Shown piece after piece: positions 22,936 to 32,454 of a stretch of DNA of 33,494 nt. Numbering within the stretch: the first letter of the stretch is position 1; each line of letters opens with the position of its first letter. The notes below the pieces were generated by a model. The model was not told the DNA's origin. It did not search any database and saw only the letters and a program-made list of their open reading frames with translations. Position numbers and translations under genes: made by a program. The stretch spans positions 137,502 through 170,995 of the forward strand of contig NZ_JAKHEX010000004.1 in assembly GCF_023130475.1 (NCBI RefSeq). The letters are read 5' to 3'. Origin of the DNA: Aciditerrimonas ferrireducens (GTDB lineage: Bacteria > Actinomycetota > Acidimicrobiia > Acidimicrobiales > UBA8190).

Positions 22936-25073
22936 GGGCGCCCGGCCCCCCGGGCCCGGCCTCGGCCAGCGGCCGTGAGCGGCCTCGGGTCCGCCGGCGG
23001 CGTCGGGGCCTGGCGAAGGCCCAGGGCCCGGTGGACCTCGGCCAGGTCGTCCCGCAGCACCGCCGCCTCCTCGAAACGCAGCTCGGCCGCGGCCTCGCGC
23101 ATCTCGCGCTCCAGGCTGGCGGCCAGGCGCTCGAGCTCCTCGAGCGGCAGCTCGGCCAGGACCGTGGTCCCCTCCCCTGGTGGGGCCGCTGCGGCGACCC
23201 GACGGGCCCGGCTCGGGGCGGTCGCCCCCCGGGAGGTCCGCTGCCGGCGGCTCGACCGCTCGCCCTCGGGGGCGGCCGGCCGCAGCCGCTCGAGGATGTC
23301 GGTCACCGCCTTGCGGACGGTGGTCGGGTCGATGCCGTGCTCGGCGTTGTAGGCCTCCTGGAGGGCCCGGCGGCGGCGGGTCTCGGCGATGGCCTCGGCC
23401 ATGGCGTCGGTGACCAGGTCGGCGTAGAGGACCACCTGGCCCCGGACGTTGCGGGCCGCCCGGCCCATGGTCTGGATGAGGGAGGACGTGGAGCGGAGGA
23501 ACCCGGTCTTGTCGGCGTCGAGGATGGCCACCAGCTCGACCTCGGGCAGGTCCAGGCCCTCCCGCAGGAGGTTGATGCCGACCAGGACGTCGAACTCCCC
23601 GGTCCGCAGGTCGCGGACGAGCTCGATGCGGCTGATGGTGTCGACGTCGGAGTGCAGGTAGCGGACCCGGACCCCGGCGTCGAGGAGGTAGTCGGTGAGC
23701 TCCTCGGCCATGCGCTTGGTGAGGGTCGTGACCAGGACCCGTCCGCCCCGCCCGGCGACCTCCCGGATGCGGCCGAGCAGGTCGTCGATCTGGCCGGTGG
23801 TCGGCTGGACGAGCACCTCGGGGTCGAGCAGGCCGGTGGGCCGGATGACCTGCTCGACCACCTGGGTGGAGACCTCGAGCTCGTAGGGCCCGGGGGTGGC
23901 CGACAGGAAGATGACCTGACCGACGCGCTCGATGAACTCGTCGAAGGTGAGGGGCCGGTTGTCGAGGGCCGAGGGCAGGCGGAAGCCGTGCTCGACGAGG
24001 GTCAGCTTGCGGGACCGGTCCCCCTCGAACTGGCCGTGGATCTGGGGCACGGCGACGTGGCTCTCGTCGATGACGGTGAGGAACCCGGGCGGGAAGAAGT
24101 CCAGGAGGGTGAAGGGGGCTTCGCCGGGTCGACGGCCGTCGAGGTGCCGGCTGTAGTTCTCGATGCCCGAGCACACCCCGACCTCGGCCAGCATCTCGAG
24201 GTCGTGCTCGGTCCGCATGCGAAGCCGCTGGGCCTCGAGCAGCTTGCCCTCGGCGGTGAGCGCCGCCAGGCGCTCCTGGAGCTCGCGTTCGATGGAGGCG
24301 ATGGCCCGGGCCATGGTCTCCTCGCTGGCCACGTAGTGGGTGGCGGCGAACACCACCAGCTCGTCCAGGGGCTCGCCGAGCTCACCGGTGAGCGGGTCGA
24401 AGGGCCGGATGCGCTCGACCTCGTCGCCGAAGAGCTCGATGCGGACCGGCAGCTCCTCGTAGGCCGGGTGGAGCTCGACCGTGTCGCCCCGGGCCCGGAA
24501 CCGGCCCCGGCCAAGGGCGGTGTCGTTGCGCTCGTAGTGCAGGTCCACGAGGCGCCTGAGCAGCTGGCGCTGGTCGATGCGGTCCCCCGTCCGAAGCGCC
24601 AGGATCCGCCCCCGGTACTCCTCGGGGGAACCGAGGCCGTAGATGCAGGAGACGGAGGCCACCACGATGGTGTCGGGTCGCAGCAGCAGCGAGGACGTGG
24701 TGGCGTGGCGGAGCCGGTCGATCTCGTCGTTGATGGAGGAGTCCTTCTCGATGTAGGTGTCGGTGGTCGGCAGGTAGGCCTCGGGCTGGTAGTAGTCGTA
24801 GTAGGAGACGAAGTACTCCACCCGGTTCCGGGGGAAGAGGGCCCGGAGCTCGCCGGCCAGCTGGGCGGCCAGGGACTTGTTCGGCTCGATGATGAGGGTC
24901 GGGCGCTGGAGGGCTTCGATGACCCAGGCGATGGTGGCGGTCTTGCCCGACCCGGTCACCCCGAGGAGGGTCTGGAAGCGCTGGCCCTGGCGGACCCCGT
25001 CGACGAGGGCGGCGATCGCCTTCGGCTGGTCCCCGGCCGGCTTGAGGGGCGACTCGACGCGCAGGGGGGGCAC
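22932..25073 (-). CDS. uvrB: excinuclease ABC subunit B
   Basis: This 713-residue helicase-like subunit verifies damage and recruits UvrC. Walker A is [13 protein letters not shown]; the beta-hairpin [12 protein letters not shown], the DESH box ([12 protein letters not shown]), [10 protein letters not shown] and [20 protein letters not shown] are all present. A UVR motif ends the protein ([20 protein letters not shown]). It is somewhat longer than usual because of an Arg/Ser/Ala-rich linker before the UVR motif and a basic tail. The GTG start lacks a Shine-Dalgarno sequence; TACGCT ends 7 bases before it, within the 27-base gap after coaE, so uvrBA may have its own leaderless promoter. No clear SOS box (GAAC-N4-GTTC type) was seen there. 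Confidence 0.97.
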
Positions 25074-25080
25074 CGCGTGG

Positions 25081-25086
25081 AGCGTA
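25081..25086 (-). promoter_or_regulatory. candidate leaderless -10 of uvrB
   Basis: On the minus strand TACGCT fits TANNNT and is followed by 7 bases and the uvrB GTG at 25073. There is no purine-rich ribosome binding site between them, so initiation on a leaderless mRNA is the simplest reading. A -35 is not clear. Confidence 0.38.
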
Positions 25087-25100
25087 GCGGCCCGGACCGC

Positions 25101-25766
25101 TCAGGCCGTGGGGGGCGAGCCGGCCCGGGCCCGGCGCAGGAGCTCCGCCCAGAGGGTGTCCAGCTGGGCCTCGAGCTCCTCAGGACGGCCGCTGTTGTCC
25201 AGGACCCAGTCGGCCAGCGCGAGGCGCTCCTCCCGGCTCGGCTGGGCAGCCATGCGGGACCGGGCGTCGGCCTCGGCCATGCCCCGCCCCTCCTGAAGGC
25301 GCCGGAGGGCGAGCTCGGGCGGGCAGTCGACGACCACCACGAGGTCGAGGGCGAGCAGCTGGCGGTGGGCGGGGCGCAGGAGAGGCACGTCGAAGACCAC
25401 GACGCTGCCCGGCGGCCGCGGGGCCAGGCGGGCCGCGGCCATGCGGGCCCCGACCGCCGGGTGGACGAGGGCCTCGAGGTCGGCCCGAGCGGCCGGGTCG
25501 GCGAACACCGTCGCGGCCAGCCGGGCCCGGTCGAGCTGGCCGTCGGGGCCGACCAGGTCCCGGCCGAAGCGGGCCAGGACCGCCTCGTAGGCCTCGCCCC
25601 CGGGGGCCACCACCTCCCGGGCCAGGGCGTCGGCGTCGACGACGACCGCTCCCCGCCGGGCCAGGCCAGCGGCGGCCGTCGACTTGCCCGAGCCGATCCC
25701 GCCGGTCAGGCCGACCGCCAGGACCCCGGGGGGCAGGGCCTCGGGAGGTCGGTCCGGTCCGCTCAC
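25101..25766 (-). CDS. coaE: dephospho-CoA kinase
   Basis: This 221-residue kinase carries out the last step of coenzyme A synthesis, phosphorylating the 3'-OH of dephospho-CoA. The P-loop is GLTGGIGSGKSTAAAGLA. VVDADALAREVV carries the conserved Asp, followed by LEALVHPAVGARM, VVVFDVPLLRPA and VVVDCPPELALRRLQEGRGM. The usual family motif with Glu (VPLLFE) is here VPLLRPA. The GTG at 25766 overlaps the preceding methyltransferase stop by 4 bases. The frame continues open upstream but the N-terminus matches the family from here. coaE next to uvrB is a familiar actinobacterial order. Confidence 0.94.
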   Translation of the reverse strand: MSGPDRPPEALPPGVLAVGLTGGIGSGKSTAAAGLARRGAVVVDADALAREVVAPGGEAYEAVLARFGRDLVGPDGQLDRARLAATVFADPAARADLEALVHPAVGARMAAARLAPRPPGSVVVFDVPLLRPAHRQLLALDLVVVVDCPPELALRRLQEGRGMAEADARSRMAAQPSREERLALADWVLDNSGRPEELEAQLDTLWAELLRRARAGSPPTA

Positions 25767-26596
25767 GAGCCGCTGGCCACCGCCGCTGGCACCGGCCCGG
25801 AACCGTGCCGGGCGGCTCGGGGACGGCGAGCGGTGGCGAAGAGGACGAGGGTGTCGTCGTCGATCCGCTCCGTCACCGAGAAGTCCTCGGGGCCGAAGAT
25901 CGGGCCCTGGCCGCTCCGGGCGAGGAGACGGTAGGCGAGGGGGAGGACCCGCTCGTAGAGCCCGAGGTAAACCCCCCGGGGCAAGCGGTGCCGGAGGTCG
26001 AAGACGTCGAGGGCCAACAGGGCCTTCGCCCGCCGGCGCCGCTGGGCGAAGTCGGCAGCCACCGCCGGCGAGCCTTGGAGCCCGACCACCTGGACCTCCT
26101 GGAAGAACCGGTCGAGCAGGGCCCGGAGGGGTTCGGCTCGGAAGAGGTGGACGTGGTGGGGGTTCTCGAAGTCCGCCGGCTCGTTCGGCGTGACGACGAG
26201 GGCGACGCCCTCGGGTTCGAGCACCCGGGCCAGCTCGGCGACGTGGCGCTCGGGGCGCCAGAAGTGCTCGATGACGTGGGAGGAGACCACGGCGGCGCAG
26301 CTGGCCGTCCCGACCGGCAGGCGCTCGCCGTCGGCCTGGAGGACCCGGAGGCCAGCGGCCCCGAACCGCTGCGCCGCCCGGCGGGCCGCCGCCGGGTCCA
26401 GCTCGAGGCCGACGACCGGCCGACCGGGGACCACCAGCTCCGCGGCGGCGAACCCCTCGCCGCAACCGACGTCGAGGACCACGCCGGCGGGTGGCAGGGC
26501 CCGGGCCACCTCGCGGTAGCCGGCCAGGTGGAGGGCCAGGAGGCCCGAGGGGGTGGCCCCTTCGACGGGCCGCTCCCCGGTCAGCTCCCTGCCCAC
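25763..26596 (-). CDS. class I SAM-dependent methyltransferase
   Basis: This 277-residue protein has the SAM-binding motif GVVLDVGCGEGFAAAEL, an acidic loop VVGLELDPAAA, QADGERLPVG and the post-motif VVSSHVIEHFWRPERHVAEL, as in Methyltransf_11-type enzymes. PNEPADFENPHHVHLF resembles small-molecule or glycan methyltransferases, but the substrate is not identifiable. It is coupled to coaE by a 4-base overlap and is divergent from the AftD-like gene, so a link with surface glycans is possible. The GTG at 26596 has the purine-rich AGGGGAGCG repeats upstream as ribosome binding sequence. The C-terminal 25 residues are Ala/Arg-rich. Confidence 0.85.
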   Translation of the reverse strand: MGRELTGERPVEGATPSGLLALHLAGYREVARALPPAGVVLDVGCGEGFAAAELVVPGRPVVGLELDPAAARRAAQRFGAAGLRVLQADGERLPVGTASCAAVVSSHVIEHFWRPERHVAELARVLEPEGVALVVTPNEPADFENPHHVHLFRAEPLRALLDRFFQEVQVVGLQGSPAVAADFAQRRRRAKALLALDVFDLRHRLPRGVYLGLYERVLPLAYRLLARSGQGPIFGPEDFSVTERIDDDTLVLFATARRPRAARHGSGPVPAAVASGS

Positions 26597-26601
26597 GTCG
26601 C

Positions 26602-26628
26602 CGCTCCCCTCGCTCCCCTCGCTCCCCT
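26602..26628 (-). repeat. three tandem copies of a 9-base unit
   Basis: CGCTCCCCT occurs three times head to tail just before the methyltransferase GTG. Read on the gene strand this is AGGGGAGCG, so each unit carries a Shine-Dalgarno-like AGGGGAG. Copy-number change by slippage could alter spacing or strength of the ribosome binding site. Confidence 0.7.
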
Positions 26629-26664
26629 CGCCCGGCCGCCACGGTGGGCTCGAGCCGTCGGCCC

Positions 26665-26670
26665 TACACT
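26665..26670 (+). promoter_or_regulatory. candidate -10 for the AftD-like gene
   Basis: TACACT fits TANNNT and would start transcription near 26677, with the ribosome binding site AGAGGAG at 26711-26717 on the leader. No -35 is evident. Confidence 0.28.
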
Positions 26671-26722
26671 ACCCGGCCGGTCCGGCGGGCCGAGGGGCCC
26701 CCGAGAGGCGAGAGGAGCACCG

Positions 26723-29700
26723 CTGAGCGATCGGCGCCAGCGCCGGGCAGTCGTGGCCGAGGGAGCCCTGCTGGCCGTCATCGCCCTGGTCTCGGAGCTG
26801 CTGAGCCAGCCGGGCGTGGTCGACGCCGACACGAAGAGCTACCTCTACCTGGACCCCCTGCGGTTCCTGGGCCGCTCGCTGTCCATCTGGGACCCGAGCC
26901 AGGGGCTCGGCACGGTGACCCACCAGCAGATCGGCTACCTCTGGCCGATGGGACCCTTCTTCCTGGTGACCCATCTGCTAGGGGTGCCCACCTGGGTGGC
27001 CGAGCGGCTCTGGGTGGCCGCCCTCCTGACCGGCGCCGGCTGGGGGGTCCTGTTCTGCTGCCGGGTCCTGCGCCTCGAGGGGCCCGGGCGGCTGGTGGCA
27101 GCGGCCTGCTTCATGCTGACCCCCTACACCTTGCAGTACCTGGGCCGGATCTCGGTGATCCTCCTCCCCTGGGCCGGCCTGGGCTGGATGGTGGGCCTGA
27201 CCGCCCGGGCGGCCCGACGGGGCGGCTGGCGGGACCCGGCCCTCTTCGCGCTGGTGACGGCCACGGTCGGGGGGATCAACGCCACCGCCCTGCTCTACGT
27301 GGGCCTGGCCCCGGTGCTCTGGCTGCTCTCGGCGGCCTTCGTCACGAAGGAGGTCCGCCCCGGGCAGGCCTGGGCCGCCGCGTGGCGGATCGGGCTGCTC
27401 TCGGCCCTGGTGTCGCTCTGGTGGATCGCCGGCCTCTGGGTCGAGGGGGCCTACGGCATCGACATCCTGCGCTACAGCGAGACGGTGCCGGCCATCGCCA
27501 CCACCTCGTCGGCGAACGAGGTCCTGCGGGGCCTGGGCTACTGGTACTTCTACGGCTCGGGCACGTACGGGCCCTGGATGGGCGCCTCGGTGCCCTTCAC
27601 CCAGCAGCTCTGGCTGCTGGCCACCTCCTACGGGGTGCCCGCCTTGGCCCTCGTCGCCGGCTCCCTGACCCGGTTCCGCTTCCGGGCCTTCAGCGTCGCC
27701 CTGGTGGTCGTCGGGGCGGTGCTGGCGGTGGGCGCGCACCCCTACGACCATCCGAGCCTCGTCGGGGGCTGGCTGAAGGCCTTCTACCAGGCCAACACCG
27801 TGGGCCTGGCCTTGCGCTCGACGGACCGGGCCACCCCGCTCGTGCTCCTGGGCCTGGCGCTCTGCCTCGGCGCGGGGACGAGCGCGCTCTGGGACCGGCT
27901 CCGGGCCCGGGCGGAGGCCGGCGGTCGGCTGCTCCTCCGGGCGCCACGGGCGCAGCGGGCCCTCCTGGACCGGCTGCACCTGCCCACCCCGAGCCGCTGG
28001 CCCGTGCTGGGCGCCCTCAGCGTGCTGAGCGTCCTGGGCCTGCTGGCCGCGGCCAACCCGGCGCTCTTCGACGGGGGGACCCTGGCGGACCACTACCTCA
28101 TGGAGGCCCAGGCCCCCGCCGCCCTGCGAGCGGCAGCCAGGGCCTTGAACCGGGAGGACCCCGGCACCCGGGTGCTGGCCGAACCGGGCGAGAACTTCGC
28201 CGCCACCGACCAGGGGGACACGGTCGACCCCATCTGGCCCGCGCTCCTCGACGCCAGCCGACCATTCGTGACCCGGGAGCAGATCGTGAAGGGCTCCCTG
28301 GCCACCGCCGACCTCCTCTACGCCCTGGACGACCCTGTCCAGAAGGACGTGGTGGACCCCCGGGGGCTCGCCCCGCTGCTGCGACTCATGAGCGTGGGCG
28401 ACCTGGTGGTGCAGCACGACCTCTCCTACACCCGCTACGGCACGCCCCAGCCCTCCACCTTGACGAGCGAGTTCGACCCCACCCCACCGGGCCTGGGCTC
28501 CCCCACCGGCTACGGCCCCCCGAGCCCCGACCCCTCGATGCTGCCCGAGGTGAACGAGGCCACCCTCGCCTCCTCGCCGAACCAGCCGGTCCCCTCCCCC
28601 GTCGAGGTCTACCCGGTCACCGACCCCCGACCCATCGACCGGGCGGAGTCGGTGGCCGACCCCGTGGTGGTGGACGGGGACGCCACGGGCATCGCCGAGG
28701 CGGCCGACGCCGGGCTGCTGGCCGGCGCCCCGACCATCCTCTACGCCGGGACCCTCGACGAGCACCCGACGCTGCGCCGCCAGGTGCTCGGCGAGCACCC
28801 GACGCTGGTGGTGACGGACTCGAACAAGAAACGGCCGTTCTTCTGGAACACCCTGGGGCAGAACGCCGGAGCGACCCTGACGGCCAGCCAGGCCCAGCCG
28901 ACGGTGGCCGGCAACGCCCCCCTGGACCTGTTCCCCGGGCTGCCGGCCGACAGCCAGACCGTGGCCCGCAACGTGGGCGTAGCCTCGGTGACCGCCTCGG
29001 CGTACGGCAACGGCATCGCCCTGTACCCCGAGCAGCAGCCCGCCTCGGCCCTCCAGGACGATCCGGACACCCAGTGGCTCGTCGGGGGCTTCGTCGTGCC
29101 CGAGGGCCAGTGGTGGCAGGTGACCCTCGACCATCCGGTGACCACGGACCAGATCCGGCTGCTCCAGCCCACCACCACCGGCTCCCCCCGCTACCTGACC
29201 GAGGTGACCTTGACCTTCGACGGTCGCCACCCGGTGCGGGAGCACCTCGGGCCCGCTTCCCGGGACGCCCGGACCGGCGGCCAGGTCCTCCGGTTCCCGA
29301 CCCGGACGTTCACGACGCTGCGGATCACCATCGACGCCACGAACCAGGGCGGGACCGCGCCGGTGGGGCTCTCGGAGGTCCGGATCGGCGACGTGGTGGA
29401 CCGCCGGGAGCTGGTCATGCCGAGCGACCTGCTGCGGGCCGCCGGGAGGTCCTCGCTCGCCGACCGGCTGGTCCTGGTCATGCAGCGCGAACGGGTCGAA
29501 CCCATCCCGCCCCGGCAGTCGCCCGAGACGACCTTGGACCGGGCTTTCTACCTGCCCACGGCCCGGACCTTCACCCTGGAGGGCACCGCCACCTTGGCCA
29601 CGACCGTGCCCGGGCCGGAGCTCGAACGGCTCCTGGGCGAGGTCGGGCCCTCAGGCGGGGTGACCGTCGAGGCGAGCAGCACCCTGCCGGGGGACGCGCG

Positions 29701-31228
29701 CGACGCCGCCCCCGCCGCCCTTTCAAGCGACCCGGGCGCCACCACCATGTGGTCCCCCGGCTTCACCGCCGCCTCGCAGGTGGGGGCCTGGCTCCAGGTC
29801 GACCTGCCCCACCCGGTCACCGTCGACCACCTCGACCTGCACGTGGTAGCCGACGGCATGCACTCGGTGCCGACGAAGCTGACCGTGGCCAGCCTCTCCC
29901 CGAGCGGCACCGTCCTGGCCGCCCGCACGGTGGCACTGCCGCCGATCGCCGACGGCCGCCGACAAGACAGCTGGGTCCCGGTCACCGTCCGCTTCCCCGC
30001 CCTGCGCGGCGCCCGGCTGCGGGTGACGGTGGACGCGGTCCGCTTCGAGCGCACCCGGGACCTGGCCTCGGGCCAGTCGGTGGTCCTGCCCATCGGCATC
30101 GCCCAGGTCGGCATCGCCGGCATCCACACCAGTCCGCCCCCGGCCCGACTGCCCGGTCAGTGCCTGAGCGACCTGCTGACCATCGACGGGCGACCCACCC
30201 TGGCCAACCAGCCGGTGACCATCGAGCCCTGCGGTGCCGACGACCGACAGGGGATCACCCTGGGGCCCGGCTGGCACACCCTGCGGACCGCCCTGGGGAA
30301 CCTGCCGAGCACCGGCTGGAGCATCGACCAGGTGGTCCTGGACTCGGCCCCCGGTGGCGGCCCCGAGCCCGAACCGGGTCCGAGCACCGTCCGGCCGGCA
30401 CCGACCCCGCCAGCCCCCCGGGTCGAGGTCCGCTCCTCCTCGGCGACCAGCGCCAGCCTGGTGGTCCGGGACGTGAAGGGGCCCTTCTGGCTGGTCCTCG
30501 GGGAGAGCGTGGACGCCGGCTGGCACGCCGTGCTGGCCGACGGCCGATCCCTCGGCCGGCCGGTGCTCATCGACGGGTTCGCCAACGGCTGGCTGGTCAC
30601 TCGGGCGACCCTGGCGGCCGCCACGAAGGCCGGGGCGTTGCGGCACGGGGTGCTGCGCGTCCAGCTGACCTTCGCCCCCCAGGAGTGGGTGAACGCCGCC
30701 CTCCTCGCTTCCCTGGCGGTCTTCCTGGCGTGCGCCCTCGCGGCCGCCCTGCCGGGGCGCTGGCGGCGTCAACTGGCCTCGCACTGGCCCCTCCGACGAA
30801 CCCGGCACACGGCTCGGCGCGCCAGCTCGGGGCGGGCCAGCGACGGACCGGCGGACAGCGTCGACCCGCCCCGGTGGTGGGCGGCCCTGGGCGTCGCACT
30901 GGCCGTCGGCCTGGTCAGCGCCGCCATCTCCCGGCCCCTGGTGGGTCTTTGCGTCGGGGTCCTCGCCGGGCTCGGTGGCCTGGTCCCTTGGGGTCGGCTG
31001 GTGCTGAAGCTGGCCAGCGTCGGGACCAGCCTGGGCCTGGTGGTGCTGGTGGTGGCCCACCAGGCCGTCGACCACACCTCGCCGGGGGGAGGCTGGCCGG
31101 CTGCCCTGCCCGCGGCCAACGACCTCGCCTGGGCGGCGATCTGCCTCCTGATGGCCGTGGTGGCCGTGGAGGGCACCCCCGGGCGCCGTCGGCGGGGGGC
31201 CGAGGCCGAGGAGCGCCCTCGGCCCTAG
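26723..31228 (+). CDS. AftD-like GT-C arabinofuranosyltransferase homolog with discoidin-like domains
   Basis: This very large membrane enzyme has about 1501 residues. Residues 1-450 form a multi-helix GT-C domain with the Asp motif DADTKSYLYLDPLRFLGRS (Asp34, Asp36) and HQQIGYLWPMGPFF, closely like mycobacterial AftD, which adds alpha-1,3-arabinofuranose from a polyprenyl donor outside the membrane. A long outer region follows with a Pro-rich linker and two F5/8 (discoidin)-like beta domains, about 755-890 and 980-1130, probably glycan binding. Four or so helices close the C-terminus (about 1325-1490). The start is uncertain: AGAGGAG is spaced 5 bases from CTG 26723, and the first ATG/GTG choice is GTG 26753, which has no ribosome binding site. 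The acceptor is unknown. Its stop shares CTAG with the opposing glycosyltransferase stop. Confidence 0.85.
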   Translation: MSDRRQRRAVVAEGALLAVIALVSELLSQPGVVDADTKSYLYLDPLRFLGRSLSIWDPSQGLGTVTHQQIGYLWPMGPFFLVTHLLGVPTWVAERLWVAALLTGAGWGVLFCCRVLRLEGPGRLVAAACFMLTPYTLQYLGRISVILLPWAGLGWMVGLTARAARRGGWRDPALFALVTATVGGINATALLYVGLAPVLWLLSAAFVTKEVRPGQAWAAAWRIGLLSALVSLWWIAGLWVEGAYGIDILRYSETVPAIATTSSANEVLRGLGYWYFYGSGTYGPWMGASVPFTQQLWLLATSYGVPALALVAGSLTRFRFRAFSVALVVVGAVLAVGAHPYDHPSLVGGWLKAFYQANTVGLALRSTDRATPLVLLGLALCLGAGTSALWDRLRARAEAGGRLLLRAPRAQRALLDRLHLPTPSRWPVLGALSVLSVLGLLAAANPALFDGGTLADHYLMEAQAPAALRAAARALNREDPGTRVLAEPGENFAATDQGDTVDPIWPALLDASRPFVTREQIVKGSLATADLLYALDDPVQKDVVDPRGLAPLLRLMSVGDLVVQHDLSYTRYGTPQPSTLTSEFDPTPPGLGSPTGYGPPSPDPSMLPEVNEATLASSPNQPVPSPVEVYPVTDPRPIDRAESVADPVVVDGDATGIAEAADAGLLAGAPTILYAGTLDEHPTLRRQVLGEHPTLVVTDSNKKRPFFWNTLGQNAGATLTASQAQPTVAGNAPLDLFPGLPADSQTVARNVGVASVTASAYGNGIALYPEQQPASALQDDPDTQWLVGGFVVPEGQWWQVTLDHPVTTDQIRLLQPTTTGSPRYLTEVTLTFDGRHPVREHLGPASRDARTGGQVLRFPTRTFTTLRITIDATNQGGTAPVGLSEVRIGDVVDRRELVMPSDLLRAAGRSSLADRLVLVMQRERVEPIPPRQSPETTLDRAFYLPTARTFTLEGTATLATTVPGPELERLLGEVGPSGGVTVEASSTLPGDARDAAPAALSSDPGATTMWSPGFTAASQVGAWLQVDLPHPVTVDHLDLHVVADGMHSVPTKLTVASLSPSGTVLAARTVALPPIADGRRQDSWVPVTVRFPALRGARLRVTVDAVRFERTRDLASGQSVVLPIGIAQVGIAGIHTSPPPARLPGQCLSDLLTIDGRPTLANQPVTIEPCGADDRQGITLGPGWHTLRTALGNLPSTGWSIDQVVLDSAPGGGPEPEPGPSTVRPAPTPPAPRVEVRSSSATSASLVVRDVKGPFWLVLGESVDAGWHAVLADGRSLGRPVLIDGFANGWLVTRATLAAATKAGALRHGVLRVQLTFAPQEWVNAALLASLAVFLACALAAALPGRWRRQLASHWPLRRTRHTARRASSGRASDGPADSVDPPRWWAALGVALAVGLVSAAISRPLVGLCVGVLAGLGGLVPWGRLVLKLASVGTSLGLVVLVVAHQAVDHTSPGGGWPAALPAANDLAWAAICLLMAVVAVEGTPGRRRRGAEAEERPRP

Positions 31229-32454
31229 CTGCCCGCCTGACGCCGACGGGCAGCCGCCTGGGCGGTGAGCTCGGCCAAGGTCGCCGCTGCCGTCCGCTCC
31301 CAGCGGAGCTGGGTGGCGCGCTGCGCGGCGGCGCGCCCGAGGCGGTGGCGGAGCCCGTAGTCCTTGAGGAGACGGTCGAGGGCAGCGAAGAAGCCGGCGT
31401 CGTCGTCCACCAAGAGGCCGGTCTCGCCGTCGTGGACGGCGTCCTCGTGGCCGGGGATCCGGCTGGCCACCGCCGGGGTCCCGCAGGCCGCCGCTTCGGA
31501 GAGGGTCATGCCCCAGCCCTCCCGCTGCGAGGGGGCCGCCAGCACCCAGGCCCGACGGTAGGCGTCGAGGAGCGCGTCGTCGTCGACCCGGCCCGGGAGG
31601 CGCAGCCAGGCGCCGGCCCCGGCGGCGGCGATGCGGGCCTCGAGGGCCGGCCGGGCCCAACCCTCGCCGAGCAGCTCGGCCTCGAGGGTCGGGTGCTGGG
31701 CCTTCAACTGGACCAGCACGTCGATGAGCCGGTCGAAGCGCTTGACCGGGACGAGCCGGCCGACGGCCACGACGAGCGGGTGGGGGTGGCGGGCCCCGCC
31801 GGGCGAGAAGCGCTCGTCGACCCCGGGCGGCACGACCCGGACCTGCTCGGGTCGCAGGCCGAGGCGCTCCACGATCTCGGCCCGGGAGGAGGAGGAGAGG
31901 GTGACGAGGACGCTGCGGCGGTAGAGCCGGGGGGCGACGCGCCGCTCGAACGCCTCCCCGATGGCGGCCAAGCCTCGGGGGAGGACCATGCGCCAGAGCT
32001 CGGCGTGGACGTGGTGGAGGAAGACCAGGTGGGGCCCGCTGGCCCACAGCGGGGAGAGGAACGGCATGCCGTTCCAGATCTCCACCAGGGCGTCCCGCTC
32101 GGCCGGCGGGCCGAGGAGGTTCTCCATGGCCACGCGGGGGAAGACGGCGTAGCGGCCAGCCACTCGCCGGGCCCGGTACCCGCCCCGGGTCACCTCGGCC
32201 GGGGCACCGGGGGTCCGCGAGGTGGTCAGGCGGACCTCGAGGCCGGCTCGGGCCCAGTGGGTGGCGATGCGGTCGGCGTGGATCTCCGAGCCGCCGGCCT
32301 CGGGGTGGTCGAGGTCCCGCCAGGCCACCAGCTCGACCCGCCGGAGGCCGAGCTCGCGTGCCTGGGCGGCCACGTCGGGGAGGCTCGGGACCCGGACCGA
32401 GGCACTCGGCTCCTCGGCCCCGTCCTCGGGTTTGGGTCGGAGCAGGGCGGTCAC
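31225..32454 (-). CDS. GT4-family glycosyltransferase
   Basis: This 409-residue GT-B enzyme uses a nucleotide sugar to extend a glycan, acting at the cytoplasmic face. The N-terminal domain has HPEAGGSEIHADRIATHWAR, typical of GT4 acceptors, and LHHVHAELWRM. The C-terminal donor domain has VVAVGRLVPVKRFDRLIDVL, the GRVDDDALLDAYRRAWVLAA block and the E-x7-E motif in EGWGMTLSEAAACGTPAVAS (Glu312 and Glu320). The GTG at 32454 overlaps the preceding methyltransferase stop by 4 bases; the frame is open upstream only as shadow. Donor and acceptor are unknown. The methyltransferase and the AftD-like gene next door suggest a shared surface-glycan pathway. Confidence 0.88.
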   Translation of the reverse strand: MTALLRPKPEDGAEEPSASVRVPSLPDVAAQARELGLRRVELVAWRDLDHPEAGGSEIHADRIATHWARAGLEVRLTTSRTPGAPAEVTRGGYRARRVAGRYAVFPRVAMENLLGPPAERDALVEIWNGMPFLSPLWASGPHLVFLHHVHAELWRMVLPRGLAAIGEAFERRVAPRLYRRSVLVTLSSSSRAEIVERLGLRPEQVRVVPPGVDERFSPGGARHPHPLVVAVGRLVPVKRFDRLIDVLVQLKAQHPTLEAELLGEGWARPALEARIAAAGAGAWLRLPGRVDDDALLDAYRRAWVLAAPSQREGWGMTLSEAAACGTPAVASRIPGHEDAVHDGETGLLVDDDAGFFAALDRLLKDYGLRHRLGRAAAQRATQLRWERTAAATLAELTAQAAARRRQAGS

